A stretch of DNA of 64,000 nucleotides from CBDAQA01 sp965247815 (GCA_965247815.1 CBDFHW010000016.1:18679-82678); one strand, 5' to 3'; positions 15,287 through 24,950 are shown, counted from the first letter of the stretch. Made by a program: numbers and translations. Notes: a model not told the origin generated them from the sequence alone.

Positions 15287-16786
15287 TTGAGCGATAAAAC
15301 TGACCACCTGCCGTTGCCCGAGGCGTTTGCCGCTCTGGGCGTGCGGCCGTCCATTCTCAAAGCACTTGCCGAAGCCAAATTCGTGACGCCGTCGGAGATT
15401 CAGGCGATGCTGATTCCGCGGGCGCTGGCCGGGGTGGACATTCTCGGGCAGGCCCGGACGGGCACGGGGAAGACCGCGTCGTTCGGAATCCCGGTCCTTC
15501 AGCGGGCAGTCAAAGGTCTTGCAACACAGGCGATCATCCTGGTTCCGACGCGGGAACTGGCCGTCCAAGTCGACGCGGAACTGAAGCGGCTTGCCGTTTA
15601 CACGCCGATCCGAAGTCTCGCAGTCTTCGGCGGTCAAAAAATCACCGCCCAATTGAAATTTCTGAAACATAATCCTGAAATCCTGGTCGGGACGCCCGGC
15701 CGGGTGATCGATCTGCTCGACCGCGGAATCATCAGCTTCGTGAACATCAAGTTCGTCGTGCTGGACGAAGTCGACCGGATGCTGGACATCGGTTTCCGCG
15801 ACGACATCCGGAATATCCTGTCGCGTGTGAAAGGAGTCCGCAGGCAATCACAACAGGCCGAAGCCGTCGAAGCGAATGGAGCGGCGGCATCTGAACCGGG
15901 CGCGGTCACCGGCGAACACGCGGAGTTGGCTGCTGCCGGCGGCGCTTCGCACCAGACGATGTTCGTCTCGGCCACCATCAGCGACGAGATCGACCGCCTG
16001 GCACGGCGATATATGCGCGAGCCGGTTGAGAAACTGGTCGCCCCGGGCGCCGACGATAAGCCGACTGTGGAAAAAGTCGAGCAGGGCTATTTTTCGGTCC
16101 AGCCGTGGGACAAATATCGCCTGCTGCGAATGCTGATTGAAAAAGAAAAACCAGAATTGGCAATTGTGTTTTGCCGAACCAAACGAGGTGCCGAGAAGAT
16201 CGCCAAGAAGCTGCACTTCGACGGGATCGAGTGCCGTGAAATCCACGGTAATCTCGCTCAGAACAAGCGTGAACACGTCATGAAAGGATTTCGTGGCGGG
16301 AAATTTGACGTGCTGATCGCGACCGACCTGGCCAGCCGCGGCATCGACGTGGCCGACATCAGTCACATCATCAATTACGACATCCCCGAAGACCCCGAGG
16401 CGTACGTGCACCGCGTGGGTCGCACCGCCCGAATGGGCGCCAAAGGCAAGGCTTATACGTTCGTCACCAAGGAACAGGGTGGCGAGCTGACCAAGGTCGA
16501 AAACCTGATCAACATGATCGTCCCGCCGATCACGCTGGAAGGGTTCGAGCCCCGCCCGACGCCCGCGGATTGGACCGAAGGCCCCCCCGGCGCAATGGTG
16601 ATGCCGCCGTCGAAACCGATCGTTAACCGATACGACCGGCCGTACGGTTCGACCGCTTCACAGCCGGTGACCGCCCCGGTCGCCGAAGGCGAGTCTGCCG
16701 AACCCGCCGCGCCGGCGATGACGCTTCCGACCCGGACACTTGGCAGCAAAATTCCTGTTAACAGGCGACACAAGCGTCGGCGGTAA
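15287..16786 (+). CDS. DEAD-box family ATP-dependent RNA helicase (DEVD variant)
   Basis: 499 residues with all superfamily 2 motifs: Q motif near PSEIQAMLIP, motif I ARTGTGKT (56-63), VPTREL, TPGR, motif II DEVD (159-162), motif III SAT (227-229), ATDLASRGIDV and motif VI HRVGRTARMG. Motif II reads DEVD instead of DEAD. Between motifs II and III there is an Ala/Glu/Gly-rich insert (about 183-220) absent from typical members. After about residue 430 a Pro/Ala-rich low-complexity tail ends in a basic RRHKRRR. The start is TTG 15287 with AAGGA five bases upstream. Probable functions are RNA remodelling in ribosome assembly or mRNA decay; the exact paralogue is undetermined. Confidence 0.92.
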   Translation: MSDKTDHLPLPEAFAALGVRPSILKALAEAKFVTPSEIQAMLIPRALAGVDILGQARTGTGKTASFGIPVLQRAVKGLATQAIILVPTRELAVQVDAELKRLAVYTPIRSLAVFGGQKITAQLKFLKHNPEILVGTPGRVIDLLDRGIISFVNIKFVVLDEVDRMLDIGFRDDIRNILSRVKGVRRQSQQAEAVEANGAAASEPGAVTGEHAELAAAGGASHQTMFVSATISDEIDRLARRYMREPVEKLVAPGADDKPTVEKVEQGYFSVQPWDKYRLLRMLIEKEKPELAIVFCRTKRGAEKIAKKLHFDGIECREIHGNLAQNKREHVMKGFRGGKFDVLIATDLASRGIDVADISHIINYDIPEDPEAYVHRVGRTARMGAKGKAYTFVTKEQGGELTKVENLINMIVPPITLEGFEPRPTPADWTEGPPGAMVMPPSKPIVNRYDRPYGSTASQPVTAPVAEGESAEPAAPAMTLPTRTLGSKIPVNRRHKRRR

Positions 16787-16842
16787 TTCGTTGATCTTGT
16801 GTTTTGGCTCGGCCAGTTCGCTCTGTGAGCAAGCACCGCCGT

Positions 16843-17806
16843 TCAGATCTGAAAATCCAGGAACTCGTCCTGCGGGCGGTCTTTCCTTCGTCGCTCGCGG
16901 TATTTCAGTTTGGGCGGTTCGGCGCTGACTCGATTGTCGGCCGGCACACTCTGGGTGATAAAGACGTTTCCGCCGATCACGCTGCCCCGGCCGATGGTCG
17001 TTTCGCCCCCGAGAATCGTCGCCCCGGCGTAGATCGTGACGTCGTCCTCAATCTTCGGATGGCGTTTCCGTCCCCGCAGTGCCTGTCCGAAATCCGGCGC
17101 GAGCGCGCCGAGGGTGACGCCCTGATAGATCTTGACATTGTTCCCGATCTCACACGTCTCTCCGATGACCACGCCGGTCCCGTGATCAATGAAAAATCGT
17201 GACCCGAGCTTCGCGCCGGGGTGGATGTCGATGCCGGTTTCGCTATGGGCGTGCTCGGTCATGATGCGGGGCAGCAGCGGGACGTCGAGTTTAAAAAATT
17301 CGTGAGCGAGCCGTTGCACGCTGATGGCGTATAAGCCCCGGGTAGCTGAAGACCGTTTCGTCGGTGCTCTGAGCCGCGGGGTCGCTGTCGAATGCGGCCT
17401 GCACGTCGCTGGAGAGCACTTCACGCACGGTAGGAATGCGGCCCAGAAACTGCAGCACGATCCCTGCGGCCTGCGAGTCGCAATCGGCGCAAGTGGCGTC
17501 GGCTTCGGACTCCCCGGGGATCTGCTGGCGATAACGCAGGCAATGCCGGACCTGCTCGTAAAGCTTGTCGGACAACTCGGTGGCGATCTCGCCGATGCGG
17601 TAGGTAATGTTGACCGACGTCAAACCCTGTTTGCCAAAATAGCCCGGGAAAAGAACCTCACGCAACAGCCGAATGCATTTTACGATTTCGTCCCGGCTGG
17701 GAAGATAGACTCGATTCAAATGCGACAGCCGCGGTTCGCTGATGACGCTTCGCACCAGCGCGTCGACGACCTTCGGCAGTTCCTGATTCAGTTCGTTTCG
17801 CTCCAT
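16843..17806 (-). pseudogene. cysE: Serine O-acetyltransferase (CysE/EpsC type), interrupted by a +1 frameshift
   Basis: Two overlapping frames together encode a full-length (~320 residue) serine acetyltransferase, the first step of cysteine synthesis. The N-terminal half starts at ATG 17806 (MERNELNQELPKVV) and reaches FSYPGL. The C-terminal half continues YAISVQRLAHEF, MTEHAHSETGIDIHPGA and FFIDHGTGVVIGET, the left-handed beta-helix with the catalytic HPGA and DHGTG elements. Intact homologues read YPGLYAI across the joint. Removing one base from the C-run at 17336-17339 restores exactly that. Length and motifs are otherwise normal and conserved after the break, so the mutation is recent or is a sequencing error. 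Confidence 0.88.
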
Positions 17807-17922
17807 ATCGGTACCGCATGGTACGCGGACCAAAGGCCAAGAGAAATGCAACGCCAGATTCTACAGATCAACTCACTGCGACTGCCGAACGCCGCGCTGC
17901 AAAATTAGCCAGGGCAAGATAC

Positions 17923-17949
17923 TTGAACAATCCGAGATCTTGGTATACT
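17923..17949 (+). promoter_or_regulatory. Possible sigma-70-like promoter of the calpain-like gene
   Basis: TTGAAC (17923-17928) and TATACT (17944-17949) are separated by 15 bases, about 70 bases before the start of the gene at 18017. The -10 box is good but the spacer is shorter than the usual 16-18, so this is a weak call. It is divergent from the serine acetyltransferase gene. Confidence 0.3.
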
Positions 17950-18016
17950 TCTGCTAACTTACGAGGCGGCGGTCTCGCGAACACATTTCTTTCGACCAGG
18001 GCAAGGAAGGTACATT

Positions 18017-20194
18017 ATGTTCTTAAAACTCCGATCGGGGCGGCATCCTTTGCGGGCGACGAATCTGCGTCCGTTGATGTCGATCGAACCCCTCGAACAC
18101 CGACTGTTTCTGAGCGGCACACCAATCGACGGCGTCGGCCGCGGTGTGCCGAGCCAGGCAGTCGCGGTCGGCAGCTTCAAGCTCGGGTCGCATAAGGCGA
18201 TCGCGGGCTCGGTCGGTCAGGGGACCAGCGATGCGGTCTACCGCGTTGATGTCACGTCGCCGATCAATCTCACGGTGCAGCTCGGGAAGCTGAAACAAAG
18301 CGACGACCTGAATCTGTTGTTCGCCGACGGAACCCTCATCACCAGCGCGAGCAACTCGGGGCGCCCGTCGCTGAAGTTCACGCAACGGTTGGACCCCGGC
18401 ACGTATTTGATCGACCTGTTCAACGGCATCAACTCGGCCCGTGACGGCGTCGGTGCCGGGAAGGTGAAAAAGTTCCACTTCAAGGCGACCGGCGTCTTCA
18501 GCATGCAATTGAAGGGGTCAAAGCCGGACGATTCAACCGCGCCCGTAGAACCGCAAAAAGCGCCGGGCGGCGCGCTCAAACCGTCGGCCGGGCTGGGCGT
18601 CGAACCGGGCGTGGATACGACGATCGTCAACCACTGGGTCGATGTGTCGGCCGATCCGCTTTGGGGCACCAACGGCCCGTCCCCTGATGACATCAAGCAA
18701 GGCCAGAACGGCGACTGCTATTTCCTGGCGGTTCTCTCCGACATCGCCCGTAACGACCCCGGTTTTATCGAACAGGACATCACTCCCGAACCGAACAACA
18801 CTTATCAGGTTAAATTCGAGAGCAACGGGCAGGACGTCTTCGTGACGGTCGACGCGCAGCTTCCTGTCGATGCCAACGGCAATTTCGTCTACGCGTCGCT
18901 GGGCACCGGCAACGCGATCTGGGTCCCGATCATGGAAAAAGCGTTTTGCTTTTTCCGCGACCCGTCACAACCGCCCAGCTATCAGGCGATCCAGAACGGC
19001 TGGTCCGACGAGGTATTTAAAGATTTCGGCAGCACCGACGATACCGGCGTCGATCAGAATCAGATAAACACCGGAGCAGCGGTCGTCAGTCAGGTGTCGC
19101 AGTGGATCGCCGCGGGGCGGATGGTAACGCTGGGGACCAATCGCGGACCGCAGACGCTTCACGACCTTCACATGTACTCGGTCGTCGGGGTGAATGCCGA
19201 CGGTACGCTCGAACTGCGGAACCCCTGGGCGGTCAATCCGCCCGCCAACGACGGCGGGTATATTGCGATCACAGGCGATCAGGCGTTGATTGACATGTCG
19301 CGGATCTGCTCGGCGACGTTGCCGATCGTCGGAGTCAATCCGAACAACAACCCGAACCCAACGCCCACTCCGACGCCCACCCCAACGCCGACCACTCCGA
19401 CCGACACGACGACGACACCCCAGAGCTATTCGACGATCGTGAACGAGACGCTGGGCAACAGCAGTTCGTTCGTGCTCGACGACGGGCGGTGGGCCGACGA
19501 GTTCGAGGTGACCGCGACGGTGAGCGGCGGGGTCGCGGTCGCCGCGGCGTCGAACGATTTCTTCAGCCAGGTCGAGATCGTGAAACTCGCCAGCGACGGG
19601 TCCACTACGGTCGTCGGGGAGGACGCGAACGCGACCCAAACCTACTACGCGGCAGCTGCGTTCACCGCCGAGGCCGGCGCAACGTATCTCATTTACGTGA
19701 CCCCGGATTCGGTCGACGGCAGCGGAGCGTACACGATGAACCTGACCGACGGGTTGGCAAATTTAACGCAGGCGACGCCGGCGTCACCAATCCAGACACC
19801 TTCGACCGACCCGACTCCCACCGACAATCCGTACCCGACGGTTCAGGGTGAAACGCTCGGCGCGAACTCGTTCACGCTGGCCGACACGCGTTATGCCGAC
19901 GAGTTTGTGGTCACCGCATCGGCAAGCGGCAGCGTGGCGGTCGCGATCGCGTCGACCGACTTCACCCCGCAGATGGAAGTCGTGCAGATCTTCTCCGACG
20001 GGTCCACGAGCATCGTCGGCACCGACGCCAATTCGGACGGCGTTTATTACGCCGGCATTTCGTTCACGGCCCAAGCCGGGGCGACGTACGAAATCGTCGT
20101 CATTCCCGATGCCCTGGGTGGTAGCGGGAGCTACACGGTTAACTTGAGCAATGGTCTCGGCGGGCTGCAGCAGGTGACGCCTTCGGATTATTGA
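18017..20194 (+). CDS. Exported calpain-family cysteine protease with PPC-like repeats
   Basis: 725 residues. The N-terminus carries SIEPLEHRLFLSG (22-34), a LEPR-XLL-like planctomycete export motif. Residues 55-165 form a PPC-like beta-domain. The peptidase C2 (calpain) core spans about 205-435: catalytic Cys234 in QNGDCYFLAVLSDIA, His385 in DLHMYSVVG and Asn402 in LRNPW, so the triad is intact. A Thr-Pro linker (PTPTPTP, ~447-465) leads to two tandem ~120-residue repeats (YSTIVNETLG... and YPTVQGETLG...), each with ADEF and GATY segments, resembling PPC/beta-sandwich domains. Calpains are mainly eukaryotic; bacterial ones occur in Planctomycetota and some others. No EF-hand is seen, so calcium dependence is unknown. 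Confidence 0.88.
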   Translation: MFLKLRSGRHPLRATNLRPLMSIEPLEHRLFLSGTPIDGVGRGVPSQAVAVGSFKLGSHKAIAGSVGQGTSDAVYRVDVTSPINLTVQLGKLKQSDDLNLLFADGTLITSASNSGRPSLKFTQRLDPGTYLIDLFNGINSARDGVGAGKVKKFHFKATGVFSMQLKGSKPDDSTAPVEPQKAPGGALKPSAGLGVEPGVDTTIVNHWVDVSADPLWGTNGPSPDDIKQGQNGDCYFLAVLSDIARNDPGFIEQDITPEPNNTYQVKFESNGQDVFVTVDAQLPVDANGNFVYASLGTGNAIWVPIMEKAFCFFRDPSQPPSYQAIQNGWSDEVFKDFGSTDDTGVDQNQINTGAAVVSQVSQWIAAGRMVTLGTNRGPQTLHDLHMYSVVGVNADGTLELRNPWAVNPPANDGGYIAITGDQALIDMSRICSATLPIVGVNPNNNPNPTPTPTPTPTPTTPTDTTTTPQSYSTIVNETLGNSSSFVLDDGRWADEFEVTATVSGGVAVAAASNDFFSQVEIVKLASDGSTTVVGEDANATQTYYAAAAFTAEAGATYLIYVTPDSVDGSGAYTMNLTDGLANLTQATPASPIQTPSTDPTPTDNPYPTVQGETLGANSFTLADTRYADEFVVTASASGSVAVAIASTDFTPQMEVVQIFSDGSTSIVGTDANSDGVYYAGISFTAQAGATYEIVVIPDALGGSGSYTVNLSNGLGGLQQVTPSDY

Positions 20195-20210
20195 TCCGAT
20201 TGCTCGACGG

Positions 20211-20247
20211 AAAAAAAACCGTGGGCGGCCGCCCGCGGTTTTTTTAT
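20211..20247 (+). terminator. Rho-independent terminator after the calpain-like gene
   Basis: The stem AACCGTGGGC / GCCCGCGGTT is flanked by eight A's on the left and seven T's on the right, starting 17 bases past the stop codon at 20194. It is a textbook intrinsic terminator. The remaining ~230 bases up to the next gene show no recognisable feature. Confidence 0.9.
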
Positions 20248-20477
20248 TTCAGTACGAGTGGCTTGCCGACCCGCCCGCGGTTCTCCGTTCCCAGCCCGGC
20301 CCTCTGGGCCGCCGCTAAACTTGCAACCGCCTGAGCTAGCGTGTTGTTTCAAAAATCCACTGGTTTGAAACCTATGACGGCAGCCGTGACACTGATTATA
20401 GTGACGACGACGTCGACGACGGCCCGGCGGCGTTCGCTTGGTGGGACGCGCGACATTCATGGGATCGGTATAACTTT

Positions 20478-23400
20478 GTGCCTTTTGGTGCGTTGAACAC
20501 TTTGCCTCTCGCGGTCTGGCCGGTCCGACTGGAATATTTTTCCGGCTGGGCGGCCTTGGGCCTGTTCGCCGCGATGGGACTACCGATCGTCCTGCTGGGC
20601 GTGCGGGCGCTTGCCGGCATGGGGCCCACCCGTAAGTGGGTCGCGATCGGGATTCGCCTTCTCGTCGTCCTGCTGATTGTTTTAATTCTCGGGGGAATCC
20701 GCCTTCAGCGGACCAGTAAGGACCTCGAAGTCATGGTCCTGCGCGACATCAGCACCTCGACCGGAATGGTTCAGCAGTACCCGGGCAAGGATCTGCCGGC
20801 CGCGGTCGAAACCTATCTCAAAGCAGCCTCGGAACTGCCCGGTAAGCCGCCGGACGACCGTATCGGTGAAATCTCGTTCATGCAGGACGCGTTGATTGAC
20901 GCGCTACCTAACACGCACTTGGTTCAAGGGTCCAAAGCCATTCGCGACGAATGCACGGGCACCAACATCGCGTCGGCCGTGCAGCTGGGGCTCGCGACCA
21001 TGCAGAAGGACGCGATGCACCGCCTTCTGCTGATCACGGACGGCAACAGCACGACCGGCGACCTCGACGCGGCCGTGAACGCCGCGGTCGCACAGCACGT
21101 CCCGATCGACGTGATGCCCCTGCACTACGACGTCCAGCACGAAGTGCTGATGGACCGGTTCGTGGCCCCCAGTTGGAAACGCGAAAACGAACCGTTCTCG
21201 TTGCGAATCTTTCTGAAATCGACCGACGACTTCCCGGTCACCGGAAAGCTCACCGTGCTGCACCAGGGCGTGCCAATGGACATGGACCCGGCCACCCCCG
21301 GCGTGCAGACGACCCGGCAGGTGACGCTGAATCCGCCGAAGTCCGGCGACAAGTTCTCGATCACCCCGATCGACGTGAAAGTCCCCCCGCTGCTGGCGTC
21401 GGGGGTACACCAGTTTCACGCCTCGTTCGAAGCGGATCAGGCGAACGCCACTGTTTCGGTGACCGGACAACAGCCGACGAATGGCAAAGCCGGCAACGGG
21501 ATCGACACGCTGACCGGCAACAATGCCGGCGACGCGTTCACCTACGTCCAGGGCAAGGGCCGAATCTTGTACGTCGACGACGCCCCGGACGAATCGGGCG
21601 TCACTCTGGGTCGGGCACTGAACGAAGAAGGCATCCAGATCACCGACGAGGACCACATCAAATCCAGCGAGTTCCCGTCGACCCTCATTCAACTGCAGAA
21701 CTACGACGCGATCATCCTGGCGAATGTGCGCTACGGGTCCGGGGGGCTGAGCGAAGACCAGCAGCACAACCTGGCATCCTACGTACACGATTTGGGGGGC
21801 GGTCTGGTGATGATCGGCGGGCCCGACACATTCGGCGCGGGGGGCTGGCAGGGCCGTAAGCTCGAGGAAATTCTCCCGGTCAGCATGGACGTCCCCGCGA
21901 AGCGGCAAATTCCCAAGGGCGCGCTGGTCATGGTCATGCACAGCTGCGAGTTCCCCTCGGGAAACTATTACGGCGAGCAGTGCGCCATCAAGGCGATCGA
22001 AACCCTCAGCTCGCGCGACGAGATAGGCATCGTCAGCTACGGTTGGGGGGGCGGCAGCCAGTGGGATTTCCCGCTGGCGGAAAAGGGTGACGGCAGCAAA
22101 CCGATCGCCGCGGCCAAGCGCATGCAGGTCGGTGACATGCCCAGTTTCGAAGACTCGATGGAAGTCGCGCTCAAAGGGGGCGGTGGCAACAAAGGGCTGG
22201 TCGATTCAGACGCGGCCCAGAAGCACGTCATCATCATCAGCGACGGGGATCCCGGCGCGCCTAGCGCGGCCTTGGTCGCCGATTACGTCAAGGCCAAGGT
22301 CAGCGTCAGCACGATCAATGTTTACCCGCACGATCTTCACATGATCGCGCCGACGTTGACCGACATCGCCAAGACGCTGCACGGCAAAGCGTACGGACCG
22401 ATCAGCGACAACTTTAATGTCCTGCCGCAGATCTTCGTGAAAGAGGCGTCGGTGGTCCGCCGCACGCTGATCACCGAAAGCAGAGACGGCATTCAACTGC
22501 ACCGCCTGCCCAGCAGTAGCGAAATGGTCAAAGGGCTCGGCGACCGGCTGCCACCCGTGCTGGGGATGGTGCTGACGTCGAAGAAGAGCAACCCGCAGAT
22601 CCAGATGCCGATCACCGCCGGCCGGGAAAACGACCCGCTGCTCGCGAGTTGGCAGACGGGGCTGGGGCGGGCCGCGGTCTACACCAGTGACGCGGCCAAC
22701 AAGTGGGGTGTTAACTGGGTCGGGTCGGCCGACTACAACAAGCTGTGGGCGCAGGTGGTCCGCGGCGTCGCACGCCCGCCGATGTCCAATCAGTTCGAAG
22801 TCCGCATCACCCAGGAAGGCACCAAGGCGCACATCACCGTCGAGGCGACCGACAAAGACACCGGGTTCATGAATTTTCTGAACGTCGGCGGGAAAGTGGT
22901 CGGCCCCGACCCGACCAAGGAAGCGATCGACGAGCACTTGGTCCAGACCGGGCCCGGCGTCTACGAAGGCGACTTCGACATGAACGACACCGGCACGTAC
23001 GTCGCCGTAATGCAGTACCGCGACCAGAACGGCAACCAGGGATTTCTGCCGGTCAGCGGATTGTCGATGAATAGCTCGCCGGAACTGCGGGACCTGCAGA
23101 GCAATGACGCAATACTGCAGGACATCGCCGACCGCACCAAGGGGCGTGTGCTACCGGCGTTTGATGTCGAACAGGCCGGCCTTTTCAGCCGCGAGAACCT
23201 CGCCCCGGCGGTGAGTTCCCTGCCGATCTGGGATCGGTTGATTCCAGTGCTGCTCGGACTGATCCTGATAGACGTCGCGGCAAGACGAATCGCCTGGGAC
23301 TGGGTCGCGATGAAACGATATTTCGCTACGAGCACCGGCTTCGTGCGGTCGTTCACGACGACAAGGAAAGTCGAAACCCGCGGGTCACTCGATGCGCTGC

Positions 23401-23675
23401 AAAAAGTCCGCAGCGACACCGAGGCCAAACCGGCCCAGCCGAACAGGACCGCAGTTGCCCCGCCGGCAAGGCCCGACCCGAAAGCGAAGTTCGAGGCCGA
23501 GGGCGTGGCGGGAAATATCGCCGACGTGGTCGGCGGCGCGACCGACAAACCGATCCCCCCGCCGCCGAAGAAAATCGAACCCAAGGGCGGCGGGTCCGCC
23601 GGCGGCGGCATGGAAAGCTTGATGGAAGCGAAAAGAAGGGCGCAGGCCAAGATTCGAGAGAAAGAGAACGAGTGA
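20478..23675 (+). CDS. Membrane protein with two von Willebrand A domains and a glutamine-amidotransferase-like core
   Basis: 1065 residues. Two hydrophobic segments (about 22-45 and 55-78) anchor the N-terminus. The first VWA domain begins VMVLRDISTSTG and keeps the MIDAS DxSxS pattern. A class I glutamine-amidotransferase-like fold follows (RILYVDDAPDESG ... VMIGGPDTFGAGGW), then a second VWA (VMVMHSCEFPSGN ... HVIIISDGDPG) in which the MIDAS Asp/Ser positions are replaced. A further transmembrane helix lies near LIPVLLGLILIDVAARRI and a Pro/Lys-rich cytoplasmic tail ends the protein. The GTG start has a poor ribosome site. It precedes a MoxR ATPase, the classic chaperone partner of VWA proteins. 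Function beyond protein-complex assembly is unknown. Confidence 0.85.
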   Translation: MPFGALNTLPLAVWPVRLEYFSGWAALGLFAAMGLPIVLLGVRALAGMGPTRKWVAIGIRLLVVLLIVLILGGIRLQRTSKDLEVMVLRDISTSTGMVQQYPGKDLPAAVETYLKAASELPGKPPDDRIGEISFMQDALIDALPNTHLVQGSKAIRDECTGTNIASAVQLGLATMQKDAMHRLLLITDGNSTTGDLDAAVNAAVAQHVPIDVMPLHYDVQHEVLMDRFVAPSWKRENEPFSLRIFLKSTDDFPVTGKLTVLHQGVPMDMDPATPGVQTTRQVTLNPPKSGDKFSITPIDVKVPPLLASGVHQFHASFEADQANATVSVTGQQPTNGKAGNGIDTLTGNNAGDAFTYVQGKGRILYVDDAPDESGVTLGRALNEEGIQITDEDHIKSSEFPSTLIQLQNYDAIILANVRYGSGGLSEDQQHNLASYVHDLGGGLVMIGGPDTFGAGGWQGRKLEEILPVSMDVPAKRQIPKGALVMVMHSCEFPSGNYYGEQCAIKAIETLSSRDEIGIVSYGWGGGSQWDFPLAEKGDGSKPIAAAKRMQVGDMPSFEDSMEVALKGGGGNKGLVDSDAAQKHVIIISDGDPGAPSAALVADYVKAKVSVSTINVYPHDLHMIAPTLTDIAKTLHGKAYGPISDNFNVLPQIFVKEASVVRRTLITESRDGIQLHRLPSSSEMVKGLGDRLPPVLGMVLTSKKSNPQIQMPITAGRENDPLLASWQTGLGRAAVYTSDAANKWGVNWVGSADYNKLWAQVVRGVARPPMSNQFEVRITQEGTKAHITVEATDKDTGFMNFLNVGGKVVGPDPTKEAIDEHLVQTGPGVYEGDFDMNDTGTYVAVMQYRDQNGNQGFLPVSGLSMNSSPELRDLQSNDAILQDIADRTKGRVLPAFDVEQAGLFSRENLAPAVSSLPIWDRLIPVLLGLILIDVAARRIAWDWVAMKRYFATSTGFVRSFTTTRKVETRGSLDALQKVRSDTEAKPAQPNRTAVAPPARPDPKAKFEAEGVAGNIADVVGGATDKPIPPPPKKIEPKGGGSAGGGMESLMEAKRRAQAKIREKENE

Positions 23676-23685
23676 GTGGGAAATC

Positions 23686-23797
23686 CGAAATCCGAAACCA
23701 GAAACCCGAAAAAATGCCCAAAAATTAAACTCTTGAAGTAATCATGATGTTCCTGTTTCGATTCAAACTTCTTTCGGATTTCTGGTTTCGGATTTCG
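23686..23797. repeat. Inverted repeat with 26-base arms between the VWA and moxR genes
   Basis: Left arm 23686-23711 and right arm 23772-23797 are complementary at 25 of 26 positions; the odd pair can wobble. The arms are built of a short GAAATCCGAAA-type unit. The ~60-base loop is AT-rich. It fills nearly all of the 151-base gap between two genes of the same strand. Confidence 0.85.
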
Positions 23798-23826
23798 AGC
23801 TTCACCCCCATAGGACTAAGAAACAT

Positions 23827-24897
23827 ATGACGCAACAAACCTCCCCCATCCCTGGCGTCGATCCCCAGCTCCAGGCCCAGACGGACCAGTTCCGACGGGA
23901 CTACACCGCTATTCAGACCGAGATCGGCAAGGCGATCGTCGGGCATGCCGACATCGTCGACGGCGTTCTCACCTGCCTGTTCGTCGGTGGCCACTGCCTG
24001 CTCGAAGGCGTTCCGGGTCTTGGCAAGACTGCGCTGATTCGCGCGCTCTCGATGGCGTTGAACCTGAAGTTCAACCGCATCCAGTTCACCCCGGACCTCA
24101 TGCCCGCGGACGTGATCGGCACCAACGTGATCATGGAGAACGAGCACGGCCAAAAGGCGTTCACGTTCATGGCCGGGCCGATCTTCAGCCAGATCGTGCT
24201 GGCCGACGAGATCAACCGGGCGACGCCCAAGACTCAGAGCGCGCTACTTGAAGCGATGCAGGAAAAGCAGGTGACGGCCGGCGGGTCGATCCGCCCGCTC
24301 GAGCAGCCGTTCTTCGTGATGGCCACGCAGAATCCGCTCGAACAGGAAGGCACGTACCCGCTTCCTGAAGCGCAGCTGGACCGGTTTTTTTACAAGCTGC
24401 TCGTGCAGTATTCCGGCCGGGCGGAACTGAAACAGATTCTGGACCGGACGACGACGAACTACAAAGACGACCCGCTGCCTGTGGTCGACGGCCCCCGCAT
24501 CCTCGAGCACCAGAAGCTGATCAAGCGGGTGGTGATCGCCCCGCACGTGCAGGACTACGCGATCCGCTGCACGCTAGCGACCCACCCCCGCGGGCAGTTC
24601 GCCATTCCGATGGTGAATCAGTTCCTGCGGGTCGGTGCGAGCCCCCGCGCGGCCCAGGCGATTACACTGGCCAGCAAGGTCCGCGCGCTGCTCGACGGCC
24701 GGTTCCACGTCAGCTTCAAGGACATCAAGGAAGTGGTGATTCCCGCTATGCGGCACCGCGTCATCCTCAACTTCGAAGGCGAAGCCGAGGGAATCACCAC
24801 CGACATGGTGCTGGAAAAAGTGATCAACGAAACACCGACCACGATCGAGGGCGAGACCGCCGCCTCCGTGCCCGCGATTGCCGGTGCACGGCGGTGA
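23827..24897 (+). CDS. MoxR-type AAA+ ATPase
   Basis: 356 residues. Walker A EGVPGLGKTALIRAL, Walker B LADEINRATPKTQSALLEAM and sensor-1 FFVMATQNPLEQEGTYPLPE are the hallmark MoxR blocks, followed by the lid domain. The length is usual. MoxR proteins act as chaperones that mature VWA-containing partners, and the double-VWA membrane protein encoded just upstream is the obvious candidate. The DUF58 gene that often completes such operons is absent here. The start ATG 23827 has only a weak AAG-rich leader. Confidence 0.95.
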   Translation: MTQQTSPIPGVDPQLQAQTDQFRRDYTAIQTEIGKAIVGHADIVDGVLTCLFVGGHCLLEGVPGLGKTALIRALSMALNLKFNRIQFTPDLMPADVIGTNVIMENEHGQKAFTFMAGPIFSQIVLADEINRATPKTQSALLEAMQEKQVTAGGSIRPLEQPFFVMATQNPLEQEGTYPLPEAQLDRFFYKLLVQYSGRAELKQILDRTTTNYKDDPLPVVDGPRILEHQKLIKRVVIAPHVQDYAIRCTLATHPRGQFAIPMVNQFLRVGASPRAAQAITLASKVRALLDGRFHVSFKDIKEVVIPAMRHRVILNFEGEAEGITTDMVLEKVINETPTTIEGETAASVPAIAGARR

Positions 24898-24950
24898 AAT
24901 AGACCGCGTAATGCCGGGCATCTGTGCTAAACTCCGCGTAGGAGATTTCG

